From assembly GCA_964636985.1 (NCBI GenBank), contig CAZWSX010000007.1:1-64000 (forward strand): a stretch of 64,000 nt of DNA. Reading direction: 5' to 3'. The translations under genes and the position numbers were made by a program. This document shows, one piece after another, positions 33,469-41,800 of the stretch. Below the pieces are notes generated by a model that saw nothing but the letters and a program-made list of their open reading frames with translations, ran no database searches and was not told the DNA's origin. This DNA is from CAZWSX01 sp964636985. GTDB lineage: Bacteria; Planctomycetota; Planctomycetia; Pirellulales; Pirellulaceae. Position 1 is the first letter of the stretch; every line of letters starts with the position of its first letter.

Positions 33469-35082
33469 TCAAGACCACGAGAGTTCCTGGAATTCACACA
33501 AGGTGGTGGTTCCCTCGGCTACCTTTCGAAGCGCGCTCGCGCGCAGGCTAGAGACACCTTCGGCACGAAGCAGTTCTCGGATGGCTCCCTCCGACATCCC
33601 CTGAGCAATCGACTCTGCGATTCGGGGAGTGACTTTGGCAACCTCAAAGATGCCTGTTCTCCCATAAAAGCCACTGTGCCGACACTTATCGCAGCCGGCG
33701 GCGTCGAAGATGAGCGAAGGTGGGTTGATGCCCTCGGCGGTGAAACAGGTGCGCTCCTCATCCGTCGGTGGCCGTTCGCGCTTGCACGTCTCGCATAACC
33801 GGCGTATCAACCGTTGATTTACGATGGCGGCCAGATTCGCACCCAGCGAGTTGTTATCGATTCCCAAATCACGAAGAGTCGTAATGCACGCCGCGACGTC
33901 GCGGGTATGAAGGGTGCTGAAGACACGCCGACCCGAACTGGCCGCTTGCATCGCGATCGCGGCCGCTTCCGCATCGCGGATCTCCCCGACAAAGATCACA
34001 TCGGGGTCCATGCGGAGCAGCGTCTTGAGCCCCGCTGTCATCGTTAGGCCGTGGCGTTCATCGACCGCTACCTGCCGAACATAGGGGATCGAGTATTCGA
34101 CCGGGTCCTCGATCGAGACGATGTTTCGACGCGCCGACACGAGTTCGTTCAGCATGGCGTACACGGTTGAGGTCTTTCCAGAACCGGTAGGGCCCGTTAC
34201 CAAGACGATTCCCCCTTTGGCCCCAATCAGCTCCTTCATCTTCAACTGGTCGTCAGACGACATGCCTAGGTCGTTGATGGAAAGTGCATTGGTTCGCCTC
34301 GACAGCCGCAACGCGATCGATTCTCCACCTGCCACAGGTGACACCGTCAACCGACCTTCGACATCGGGAAGTTTATCTAAAGTGCGCAGTCGCCCCTCAC
34401 TGGGGTGAAACGGATCGGTGATGTCCACCTCCGCAAGCAATTTCAGCTGATGTAAATGGCGAGATGCCAAAGCGCGATCGATGCGGCAGTATTCCTCGAT
34501 GCGGCCGTCGATGCGCATCCGGACCAGGTATTCGTCGCTATTGACTGGGTCGAGGTGCAAGTCGCTCGCTCTCAAGGCAACGGCGCGCTCGAGCAGGTCG
34601 ACCGCCGGAGAGTTTTCTAATTCGCCACGTCGGGAGACGCGAAACATCGCGCCCCCTTCGGCCGATTCTGCGGCCGTTTCGGACCGGACTGTCAGCACCG
34701 GGCAATGTGCTCGACGAATCACCGTTTCCGCAATGCTTCCCTCGGTCAGATGTGCTAATCCAGTCCGCCCATGCGTTCCGACGATGATCAAATCGACGTT
34801 GTGTTCTTTCGCCGTTTCCGGGATCACGTGCGCAGGGACGCCTTCGGTGATGAGGAACCGCACATTGAGTCGAAGCAATCGCTCGGCCGGAATTGCTTGC
34901 TCGATCTCGTGCATCGCGCTTGCCCGGCGCGCATCGGCGTTTCCCTTTTTCCCTACGGGAATCGCATGCAATAAAAGCAATTCCACATTCGCCGCTTCGG
35001 CGATGCGGGCGGCATGTTCAAATGCTGCCTGAGAGGGAGCGCTGAAGTCGAGCGCCACGAGAATTCGGTTAAACGGGAACAT
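33469..35082 (-). CDS. UspA domain fused to a GspE/PilB-type secretion ATPase
   Basis: A 537-residue fusion. Residues 1-135 form a universal stress protein domain with the ATP-binding pattern GTHGRTG-x7-GS. From about 155 the protein is a type II/IV secretion ATPase: ASDLHLDP, Walker A GPTGSGKTS (297-305), Asp box IEDPVEY, Walker B and the VGEIRDAE/STLHTRD motifs, then a tetracysteine zinc region (CETC ... CDKC, about 430-475). The usual long N-terminal GspE domain is replaced by the Usp domain. No pilus or secretion genes are nearby; the neighbours are a lipoprotein and another Usp. Start ATG 35082 is MFPFNRILVALDFS, the usual Usp beginning. Confidence 0.9.
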   Translation of the reverse strand: MFPFNRILVALDFSAPSQAAFEHAARIAEAANVELLLLHAIPVGKKGNADARRASAMHEIEQAIPAERLLRLNVRFLITEGVPAHVIPETAKEHNVDLIIVGTHGRTGLAHLTEGSIAETVIRRAHCPVLTVRSETAAESAEGGAMFRVSRRGELENSPAVDLLERAVALRASDLHLDPVNSDEYLVRMRIDGRIEEYCRIDRALASRHLHQLKLLAEVDITDPFHPSEGRLRTLDKLPDVEGRLTVSPVAGGESIALRLSRRTNALSINDLGMSSDDQLKMKELIGAKGGIVLVTGPTGSGKTSTVYAMLNELVSARRNIVSIEDPVEYSIPYVRQVAVDERHGLTMTAGLKTLLRMDPDVIFVGEIRDAEAAAIAMQAASSGRRVFSTLHTRDVAACITTLRDLGIDNNSLGANLAAIVNQRLIRRLCETCKRERPPTDEERTCFTAEGINPPSLIFDAAGCDKCRHSGFYGRTGIFEVAKVTPRIAESIAQGMSEGAIRELLRAEGVSSLRASALRKVAEGTTTLCEFQELSWS

Positions 35083-35130
35083 GGTTTTGATGTGCGAAGG
35101 ATTAGCGCAGTCAGCCGGGACACAACGCAC

Positions 35131-35694
35131 TTATTCCGCTGAAGGCGATTTTTGCAACTCGAATCGCGCTGTGAACGAGTCCTTGTTCTTAACGACAAAT
35201 GCACGGACGTCGTCGGTTGAAGCAGTGATCAACCTTCGTCCATTGAGCGCGCTCGATTGAATCGTGGCTGGTTCCCTGTTTAGTTCTTCGTCGAGCCACT
35301 TATAGTCGATTGCTGCCAATTCCAGCTGCGGCTTAGTCTGTCGAACCCTGTAGATCGTGTGGATCGGCACAAGGTGAAAGCTGTAGAACGAATTGACCTC
35401 CATGTCCAGTTGTTCGGGAAACAAATCGAGGAACAATTCTCCCTCGATCTTCGCCAGATGCGCCACGAACCTGCCTTGGCGCCCTTCATTGTCGGTATAG
35501 AGCAGTTTGTAGGAGGTGTCGTCCCGCTTCTGAAACTCCCACCGTGCCTTCTGCCCGGTTTGTGCCCATGTGCCAAGGACACTCGAATCAAAAACCAGGT
35601 CCTGTTGGCGATAGACGGGGTTCAACGAAGGGATACAACCTGTCAAAGTAATCAGCCCGATGACTGCCCAAAGGCGAAAGCGATGGCCGTTCAT
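35131..35694 (-). CDS. Lipoprotein of unknown function
   Basis: A 187-residue exported lipoprotein; the N-terminus has a hydrophobic stretch and the lipobox LTGC. The rest is rich in beta-strand-like sequence (GTWAQTGQKARWEF, SFHLVPIHTIYRV) and contains no enzyme motif I know. AAAGGTG 6 nt ahead fixes ATG 35694. It lies between the usp gene (39-bp gap) and the UspA-ATPase fusion (48-bp gap) and is probably transcribed with them. Confidence 0.78.
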   Translation of the reverse strand: MNGHRFRLWAVIGLITLTGCIPSLNPVYRQQDLVFDSSVLGTWAQTGQKARWEFQKRDDTSYKLLYTDNEGRQGRFVAHLAKIEGELFLDLFPEQLDMEVNSFYSFHLVPIHTIYRVRQTKPQLELAAIDYKWLDEELNREPATIQSSALNGRRLITASTDDVRAFVVKNKDSFTARFELQKSPSAE

Positions 35695-35733
35695 ATTCAC
35701 ACCTTTCAATTTGGAAGTGGAGGTCCTCAATTC

Positions 35734-36183
35734 TTACGCCGTAGAGGCGGTTGGAGGTTGAAGAATAGGCTGCTTGTACACCAATACGGGACAGTGGGCC
35801 TTTCGGACGACTCCCTCGGCCACACTACCCATCAGCGCTCGAACAATCCCAGTGCGACCATGCGATCCGATCACGATCAGATCGACGTTTTCTTCCTTCG
35901 CGAAGTGAACAATGGCACCAACAGGATTGCCCTCGATCAGGTGGTACGAGACGGCGGTACTGGAATCGGCCGGCTTGACATTGTGAAGCATGCCCATCAG
36001 TTCCTCTCGTGAGGGGTTAAGCAGGCCATAGTACATTTCGCCGGCGTACGCCGACGGCAATTCATTCACATGCGCGATCAGAAGCTGAGCGTTACTTTCT
36101 TTGGCCAACGAAGCCGCGTACGGGAGAGCCGCGTTGCTTGCGTACGAGAAATCGATGGGAAACAAGATCTTCTTGGCGTTCAT
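35734..36183 (-). CDS. Universal stress protein UspA
   Basis: A 149-residue single-domain Usp that binds ATP (VIGSHGRTG-x9-GSVAEGV). Starts MNAKKILFPIDFS; GAGAGGG lies ahead of ATG 36183. A sigma-54 promoter is 94 nt upstream (36288-36303), and the gene leads the usp-lipoprotein-fusion operon. It is closely similar in layout and start to the Usp at 46949, suggesting duplication. Confidence 0.93.
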   Translation of the reverse strand: MNAKKILFPIDFSYASNAALPYAASLAKESNAQLLIAHVNELPSAYAGEMYYGLLNPSREELMGMLHNVKPADSSTAVSYHLIEGNPVGAIVHFAKEENVDLIVIGSHGRTGIVRALMGSVAEGVVRKAHCPVLVYKQPILQPPTASTA

Positions 36184-36287
36184 GAAATTGCCCTCTCGCC
36201 CTGACACGTTCCTGCGATGGAACGCCTGCACGTGACGGCGCTCAACCGAGTGAGTGGTGCTGCCGGCAGTGTTGCTCAAGTGACTAA

Positions 36288-36303
36288 AGCACGCGTTGTG
36301 CCA
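36288..36303 (-). promoter_or_regulatory. Sigma-54 (-24/-12) promoter for the usp-lipoprotein-fusion operon
   Basis: Minus strand TGGCACAACGCGTGCT: perfect TGGCAC, GG-N10-GC spacing, -12 element GTGCT. Predicted start near 36277. Confidence 0.72.
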
Positions 36304-36443
36304 AAGGGCAGCAGGCACACCTAGGGGTAGAAGTTCAAAAGAGACCGATATTGGACCGATCGGTGCTGTTTGCGACGGCGCGTGTTTCCCAGGTGCACCG
36401 TGTCGCACATCGGGGGCGCGCATGGCGCTCCACTATGTCCGGG

Positions 36444-37652
36444 CTATCTCCCTTTTGCCGAAACCCTCGCGCCGTCGCGGACATGGTCGCTGGGATACGC
36501 CACGACCTTCTCATCGGAACGCAGGCCATCCAGAACCTCTGCTTCTTGGCCATTGTTGTGGCCGATACTGACGGTCCGCAGTACCGCCCGCTGATTCTTT
36601 ACGACAAAGACGGCCCAGGTCTGATCGTGGCGAAAGAGTGCCCCCGACGGGACCTTAATCGCGTCGAGAGTTTCCCAGATGACGATACGCGCTTCGACGC
36701 GAAACGCATCGCCAAGGCTGCTTAATCGATCCGCTGGTTCCTCGAAATCGGCGATCACATTCACTCTTTGCTCCTCGACACCCAAAGCGGAGATCTTCGT
36801 AAACCCCGACGGTTCGACCAGTCGGACCCGAGCCTCTAGCGGAGTTGCTCCGCCCCAATGTTCCAGAAAAACTCTTGCCCCAGGCTTGATCTGTGCTGCG
36901 TCGGCCGACAAAACGTCAATCTCAAGTTCCAATTCTCCGGTGTTGCCGATTTCAATCAAAGGCCGACCGGGCGTCACGACGGCGGCACTCTCTTGGACGA
37001 CACGAAAGACTTTGCCGTCGACCGGCGAGCGGATCTCCAGGTGCTGTGATTCGACTTCACCGCGAGCGTTCGGTCGAGTCCGAACGAAGGCGGCTTGAGC
37101 CAGTGCCAACTCGAAAGTGGCAACACGCTGCCCAAACTCCGCCGCCCGCAACATTACGGCTGCGATGCGCTGTTGATGTTCGGCGTTATCGAAATCCGCC
37201 TGAGATATCGCCTTGGTACCGGAAAGCTTTTGGGCCCGCTTGAAATGCTCCTCGGCAAGATGACCTGCCTCGCGAGCTGCCTCTAAACGTGCAATGGCCT
37301 GGTCGTTGGCTGCTTCGGATGCCTTCACGCGTGATTCCGCTTCCGACAACAAGCGGGCATCGAGCAAGGCTGGGTCGGTAGGCTGAATTGTTGCGAGTAC
37401 GGTCCTGCCGGACTCGACGACATCCCCTGGATGAAGCTCGACTCTGCCCAGTTGGCCAGAGAGGGGCGCCGAGACAATGTAGCGCTCCTTGACTCGCGTC
37501 TTGCCGTCTTCATCAACGGTCAGTTGCATCGGCCCGCGGGTGACGGCAACCACTTCGACCTCGACTGCCTGTGGCCACAGGGCGTAAGCGAGCAGCCCTA
37601 AGCCGGCAACGGCAACCAAAACGATCGGCAAGTAACGGGCCAGAATCTTCAT
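36444..37652 (-). CDS. HlyD-family membrane fusion protein
   Basis: A 402-residue periplasmic adaptor of an ABC exporter. It has one N-terminal membrane anchor (residues 8-28), a biotinyl-lipoyl half (VSAPLSGQLGRVELHPGDVV), a long coiled coil (about 100-190, AESRVKASEAANDQA), the second lipoyl half (IRSPVDGKVFRV) and a beta-barrel domain. Three genes, ATPase-FtsX-HlyD, form one unit with 2-3 bp gaps. Substrate unknown. Confidence 0.9.
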   Translation of the reverse strand: MKILARYLPIVLVAVAGLGLLAYALWPQAVEVEVVAVTRGPMQLTVDEDGKTRVKERYIVSAPLSGQLGRVELHPGDVVESGRTVLATIQPTDPALLDARLLSEAESRVKASEAANDQAIARLEAAREAGHLAEEHFKRAQKLSGTKAISQADFDNAEHQQRIAAVMLRAAEFGQRVATFELALAQAAFVRTRPNARGEVESQHLEIRSPVDGKVFRVVQESAAVVTPGRPLIEIGNTGELELEIDVLSADAAQIKPGARVFLEHWGGATPLEARVRLVEPSGFTKISALGVEEQRVNVIADFEEPADRLSSLGDAFRVEARIVIWETLDAIKVPSGALFRHDQTWAVFVVKNQRAVLRTVSIGHNNGQEAEVLDGLRSDEKVVAYPSDHVRDGARVSAKGR

Positions 37653-37654
37653 GG

Positions 37655-40018
37655 TTAGTCACGCGCCTTGAGCACTTCGACCAGGTTAAACCGATCCATG
37701 CCGCGGCGCACGACGAGGGCCGAAAGAGCCGCCGCTATGACTACCACAACGACCGCAAACGCGTAGGTGCGAGGATAGATGATCAGCGGAAAGCGATGGA
37801 CCTCAGTATTGAGAGCGCCGCTCAGCAGCCATGCCAGCACGTAGCCCGCAATCAGGCCCAAAGGGATCGCCGCCAACACCAAAATCGCCAGTTCGCCCAG
37901 CAAAATCAGCGCTGTTTCTCCCCTAGTAAAGCCCAGTACGCGTAGCGTCGCAAGTTCGCGGCTCCGCTCGGCGAGCGAAATTCGAGCGCAATTGTAGACG
38001 ACGCCAACCGCGACGACCGACGCGAAAATAACGTTCAACAGCTTCATACGCAGGAGGTTTTCCGCCATGGTTTGCTGATAGCTCTGGATGTCCGCTCGCT
38101 TAATACTGACGCCAGCCACGCGGGGAGTCTGTTTGAGCTCATGATAGAGCTGTTCGGTTCTCAACGGATCGGCGCTCAGAAAGGCGCCGGAAACGGCGTC
38201 CTGCTCGCGCAAAATGCGTCGTAGGGCCGTCAGCTCCATATACGCATTGAGATCAAGATAGTCATCGATCACAGTGGCCACCGGCACATCGCAGACAGGC
38301 CGCAAGCCTTCCAGGACTTCCACCCGCACCAGGTCGCCGGCTTCGCACTCCAAGATCTCAGCTAAACGGCGGGAGACGACTATACCCTGCGGAGGCAATT
38401 CGATCGCGCCTTGCACCGGGTCGACGACCCGCAGGAGCCGTGCTTCGGCCGGCAGCCCAAGTAGCTCCAATCGTCGTTGGTGTTGGCGATGAACCAATCG
38501 CACTGGCGCTGCTCGAAACGGCTCCAAGGTTGTCACGCCAGGCATGTGTCGCAGTTCTCGCATCGCCTTGCCGGTCGTCGGTTCGACGAACGAGACCATC
38601 AAATCCTGCCGCTGAACTACAAAGAACTGGAAATTCATGACGTGGTCGACGGTGTCCTGAGCAAAGTTGCCCATCACCAAGATGCCGATCGATAGCGCGA
38701 TGCCGAGTGCCGACATAGCCGACCGGAAGGGCCACCGTTCCAGATACCTGAGAATCATTCGCAAAGCCTGGGGTATCAGCGGCTGTAATCCAATTCGTTC
38801 GATCAGGCTTACGCGATAACTTGGCGGTGCCTCGGGTTGCATTGCCTGCGCCGGCGGAAGCGATGCGGCGCGCCACACAGCACTCCAGACGCCACCTAAT
38901 ACGGCGACGAGTGCCACAAGGAAAGTCGCGATCACGAGTCGCCAATCGAGCTCATAGTGCATCGTGGGGAAGCGGAAGAACTTGACGTACAATCCGGTCA
39001 AACCCATCCCCAACTTTGCACCCAGCGCGGTACCCATCAAGGTGCCGAACACCGCGATGGTCGAAGCGAACAGAAAGAAGTGCGTCGCGATTTCCGTCTG
39101 CGTGTAACCGAAGGCTCGCATCATCGCGATTTGCTCGCGTTGTATCGCGACCAACCGCGACATCAAGACCTGCAACAGAAACGCCGTAACGGCCAGGAAT
39201 ATCCCCGGAGGCACCAGCGCCATCGTGCGGAGCTGAATCAGCTCGTTTTCCAAAAAACGGTGCGAAGGTTGCAAATCACGCCCGTACGAATTTGCACCTC
39301 CATATGGTGCCAGCAAGTCGTCGAGCTGTGCCAACACGGCTGTTTCACTTGACGGCTCTACCAGTGTCAAGGCGACGTCGTTGAACGCATCGTGGACGTC
39401 ACAAGCCGACGACAATTCTTCATAACCCATCCACAGAACACCGAATCGCTTGTCGTCGGGCAACAGCTCCCCGGGACGAACGGAGTAGACGAACTCGGGC
39501 GATAAAACGATTCCGACGATGCGCAACTCCCGCTGTTTGCCGTTGATGACCGCTTTGAGTGAATCGCCTGGACGAAAGCGATGTGCCGCTGCGAAGGCTT
39601 CGGAAATGAGTACCTCTCCACTCCGCCGAGGCTCCAACATTCTTCCGGCGCGCAGGTACAGACGATTAACTTGGAGTTCGCCTCGATCGGGTATCGAAAT
39701 AATGCGTCCGGACGCAGGCTCTTGTAATTGCGGAACATCGAGCGTGACTGACATGACAACGCGAGGCTCAACGGCATGAACGCCGGCGATCTCGCGAATA
39801 CGCGGGGCCAGGCTGAGAGGCGCTCGCTTAAGGTGCATGAATACATGGCCAAAGTGCGATTGCTGGTAAAACCCTGCCCGAGTCCGTTCCAGTGATTGCA
39901 GCGTGCTGATCGACAAAACGACGATGGAAATGCCGGCCGCCAGCACGGATGCAATCGCCAGGCTTTGCCAACGCATCTTCCATAAATCGCGCAGTAGTTT
40001 GGTGTGGATCGCCCGCAT
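37655..40018 (-). CDS. FtsX-family ABC transporter permease
   Basis: A 787-residue permease made of two FtsX/MacB-like halves, each with a large periplasmic loop, with about eight membrane segments (clusters near residues 20-40, 250-390, 430-450 and 660-780). It is the membrane part of an exporter together with the ATPase upstream and HlyD downstream. The double-length form resembles LolC/DevC-type permeases of lipid or lipoprotein export, but the substrate cannot be read from the sequence. Confidence 0.9.
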   Translation of the reverse strand: MRAIHTKLLRDLWKMRWQSLAIASVLAAGISIVVLSISTLQSLERTRAGFYQQSHFGHVFMHLKRAPLSLAPRIREIAGVHAVEPRVVMSVTLDVPQLQEPASGRIISIPDRGELQVNRLYLRAGRMLEPRRSGEVLISEAFAAAHRFRPGDSLKAVINGKQRELRIVGIVLSPEFVYSVRPGELLPDDKRFGVLWMGYEELSSACDVHDAFNDVALTLVEPSSETAVLAQLDDLLAPYGGANSYGRDLQPSHRFLENELIQLRTMALVPPGIFLAVTAFLLQVLMSRLVAIQREQIAMMRAFGYTQTEIATHFFLFASTIAVFGTLMGTALGAKLGMGLTGLYVKFFRFPTMHYELDWRLVIATFLVALVAVLGGVWSAVWRAASLPPAQAMQPEAPPSYRVSLIERIGLQPLIPQALRMILRYLERWPFRSAMSALGIALSIGILVMGNFAQDTVDHVMNFQFFVVQRQDLMVSFVEPTTGKAMRELRHMPGVTTLEPFRAAPVRLVHRQHQRRLELLGLPAEARLLRVVDPVQGAIELPPQGIVVSRRLAEILECEAGDLVRVEVLEGLRPVCDVPVATVIDDYLDLNAYMELTALRRILREQDAVSGAFLSADPLRTEQLYHELKQTPRVAGVSIKRADIQSYQQTMAENLLRMKLLNVIFASVVAVGVVYNCARISLAERSRELATLRVLGFTRGETALILLGELAILVLAAIPLGLIAGYVLAWLLSGALNTEVHRFPLIIYPRTYAFAVVVVVIAAALSALVVRRGMDRFNLVEVLKARD

Positions 40019-40021
40019 GGA

Positions 40022-40738
40022 TTACCAGACGATTTCTGCGACGGGGACGCGTTGCTTGTTGACAACAATCTCTGCGATCCGTCCGTCTGATAACCGAAGG
40101 ACGCGATCGGCCATCCCGGCAATGGCCGCGTTGTGCGTGATAATCGCGGTCGTAGTGCCTAACGAACGATTGATGCGCTGAATCGCTTCCAAAACTACAA
40201 TGCCCGTTTTTACATCGAGCGCACCCGTTGGTTCGTCGCACAGCAAAACGTCCGGCTGCTTGGCGATCGCCCGGGCGATCGCGACACGCTGCTGTTCACC
40301 GCCGCTAAGTTGCGCTGGATAGTGGTTCAAGCGACTTCCCAATCCCACGAGTTCGAGCGCTCGTTCGGGCGGCATCGGATTCTTGGCAATGTCGGTAACC
40401 AGCGCCACATTTTCGCAGGCAGTCAGGCTTGGAACCAAGTTGTAAAACTGAAACACGAAGCCGACATGCTCGCGCCGATAGTGAGTCAGCAAGGCATCGT
40501 CTTCGCGGGACAAATCGTGGTCGCGAAACTGCACCGTGCCCGCTGTCGGCACGTCGAGACCCCCTAGAATGTTGAGCAATGTCGACTTCCCGCTCCCGGA
40601 TGGCCCCAGCAGCACAACAAACTCGCCCGCGTACAGGTCGAGATCGACACCGCGCAACGCCCAGACCTCGCTTTCGCCCGCTCGATACACCTTGGTAAGG
40701 CCACGAGCCTGAAAGAGAATCGGAGCTTCCGCAGTCAT
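40022..40738 (-). CDS. ABC transporter ATP-binding protein (LolD/MacB type)
   Basis: A 238-residue ATPase with Walker A GPSGSGKST, Q-loop, signature LSGGEQQR, Walker B VLLCDEPTGALD and switch His (ITHN). It powers the FtsX permease encoded 3 bp downstream. A poor sigma-54-like site (40785-40800, no TT in the -12 box) lies 50 bp upstream; I do not count it. Confidence 0.94.
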   Translation of the reverse strand: MTAEAPILFQARGLTKVYRAGESEVWALRGVDLDLYAGEFVVLLGPSGSGKSTLLNILGGLDVPTAGTVQFRDHDLSREDDALLTHYRREHVGFVFQFYNLVPSLTACENVALVTDIAKNPMPPERALELVGLGSRLNHYPAQLSGGEQQRVAIARAIAKQPDVLLCDEPTGALDVKTGIVVLEAIQRINRSLGTTTAIITHNAAIAGMADRVLRLSDGRIAEIVVNKQRVPVAEIVW

Positions 40739-41212
40739 GGTTTTCTCAGTGATCTAATTCGTTCTCGGATTGTCACCGTCAGGACGCGGTCCGGTTGCCA
40801 TCGTACGCGCCGACACTGACCCGCCGGGCTTCAATCTCCGCATTACGTTTGAATGATGACACTGCTCCAACGCTACGCAACGACATAGCTTTCTAAAACA
40901 AAAGCCGTGCCGCTCGGTAAATGCGGTGCAAATCCCGACAATGTTCAAATTACGGGGAGAATATCCTGCTGTTCCGCAAACCTGATTCTCGGTCTTGCAG
41001 TGGACCGCTGCCTCTCGCGCCCATTTGTCACACGCAAACTGCCGTTTTCGCACACTGGACGGATATTAGCATCAAATTTCGATGATTTCAGGCGGTTCGA
41101 GTTGGCATGCGCCTTGCCATTATTCGAGGCCGTTCGTTTTCAGGCGGCCTAAGGCATGCCTATCGGCGATAATGTACACGGTGAGCAGTCGGGACAAAAA
41201 GGAAGGTGCGTA
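40739..41212. other. Divergent intergenic region between the exporter operon and the BON gene
   Basis: 474 bp with no credible gene. It contains the sigma-54 promoter of the BON gene (41103-41118) and a weak sigma-54-like match facing the exporter. Nothing else stands out. Confidence 0.5.
41103..41118 (+). promoter_or_regulatory. Sigma-54 (-24/-12) promoter for the BON gene
   Basis: TGGCATGCGCCTTGCC, GG-N10-GC with intact TTGC. Predicted start near 41129, 84 nt ahead of ATG 41213. Confidence 0.74.
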
Positions 41213-41488
41213 ATGAAGGCCGTAAAAGAAACGGCACGCGTTGATGAAGTCCACGACGCCATGAGCGGACGCATCAAGCTCAGTCTTTCAAGCAAGCATC
41301 ATTACGAACTATCTAAACTTCTCATATCCTGCCGTCGGGGCGTCGTTCGTCTCTCTGGGGCCGTCAGTTCTTTTCACGTCCGTCAGCTTGCACTTGCAGT
41401 TACCAGCCAAGTGGAAGGGGTGCATCAAATCATCGACGAAATTGACGTCGTCGAGACCAGTGATCGAACCAAGCGGAAGCGTCGCTGA
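41213..41488 (+). CDS. BON-domain-like small protein
   Basis: A 91-residue protein; residues 25-85 match the BON pattern (GRIKLSLSSKHHYELSKL ... VVRLSGAVSSFHVRQLA ... VEGVHQIIDEI). BON domains occur in stress and envelope proteins and are thought to bind lipids or proteins. This one has no signal peptide, so it stays in the cytoplasm. GGAAGG 7 nt ahead fixes the ATG. The gene is a single unit under sigma-54 control. Confidence 0.8.
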   Translation: MKAVKETARVDEVHDAMSGRIKLSLSSKHHYELSKLLISCRRGVVRLSGAVSSFHVRQLALAVTSQVEGVHQIIDEIDVVETSDRTKRKRR

Positions 41489-41800
41489 GATGGCACATCA
41501 CTTGTGCTTTGACGGAAATTGTGCCTCACACCTTCCACGAGGCCCTCAGAATCGCAAATAAAAAAAGCCCCCGCAACTACGTCAAATGCAGTACAGCGGC
41601 CTGTAGCGTCAGCGGCTACCCGGAGCAAAAAACCGCCGCCGTCCGTGTGCAACTACTTTCAACAACGAAGTTTCTCGTCACTGCGGCATGGGGGCGAGTT
41701 TGGCATCGCCGCCTAACCGGCGCCGAGCCGCGGCGAGGCCATCGCGAGAACTTGGCAGCCTACTCACTCAGCCAAGAGATGCACGACGGAAGATACCGTG
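41489..41800. other. Intergenic gap between the BON and GH13 genes
   Basis: 312 bp between convergent genes. An open frame at 41509-41817 has no family features and is not called. A weak stem GTAGC/GCTAC surrounds 41605. No clear terminator. Confidence 0.4.

Noticed and set aside
40785..40800. Sigma-54-like site ahead of the ABC exporter operon
   Set aside because: GG-N10-GC spacing is right, but the -12 box is CCGC rather than TTGC; a chance match is likely.
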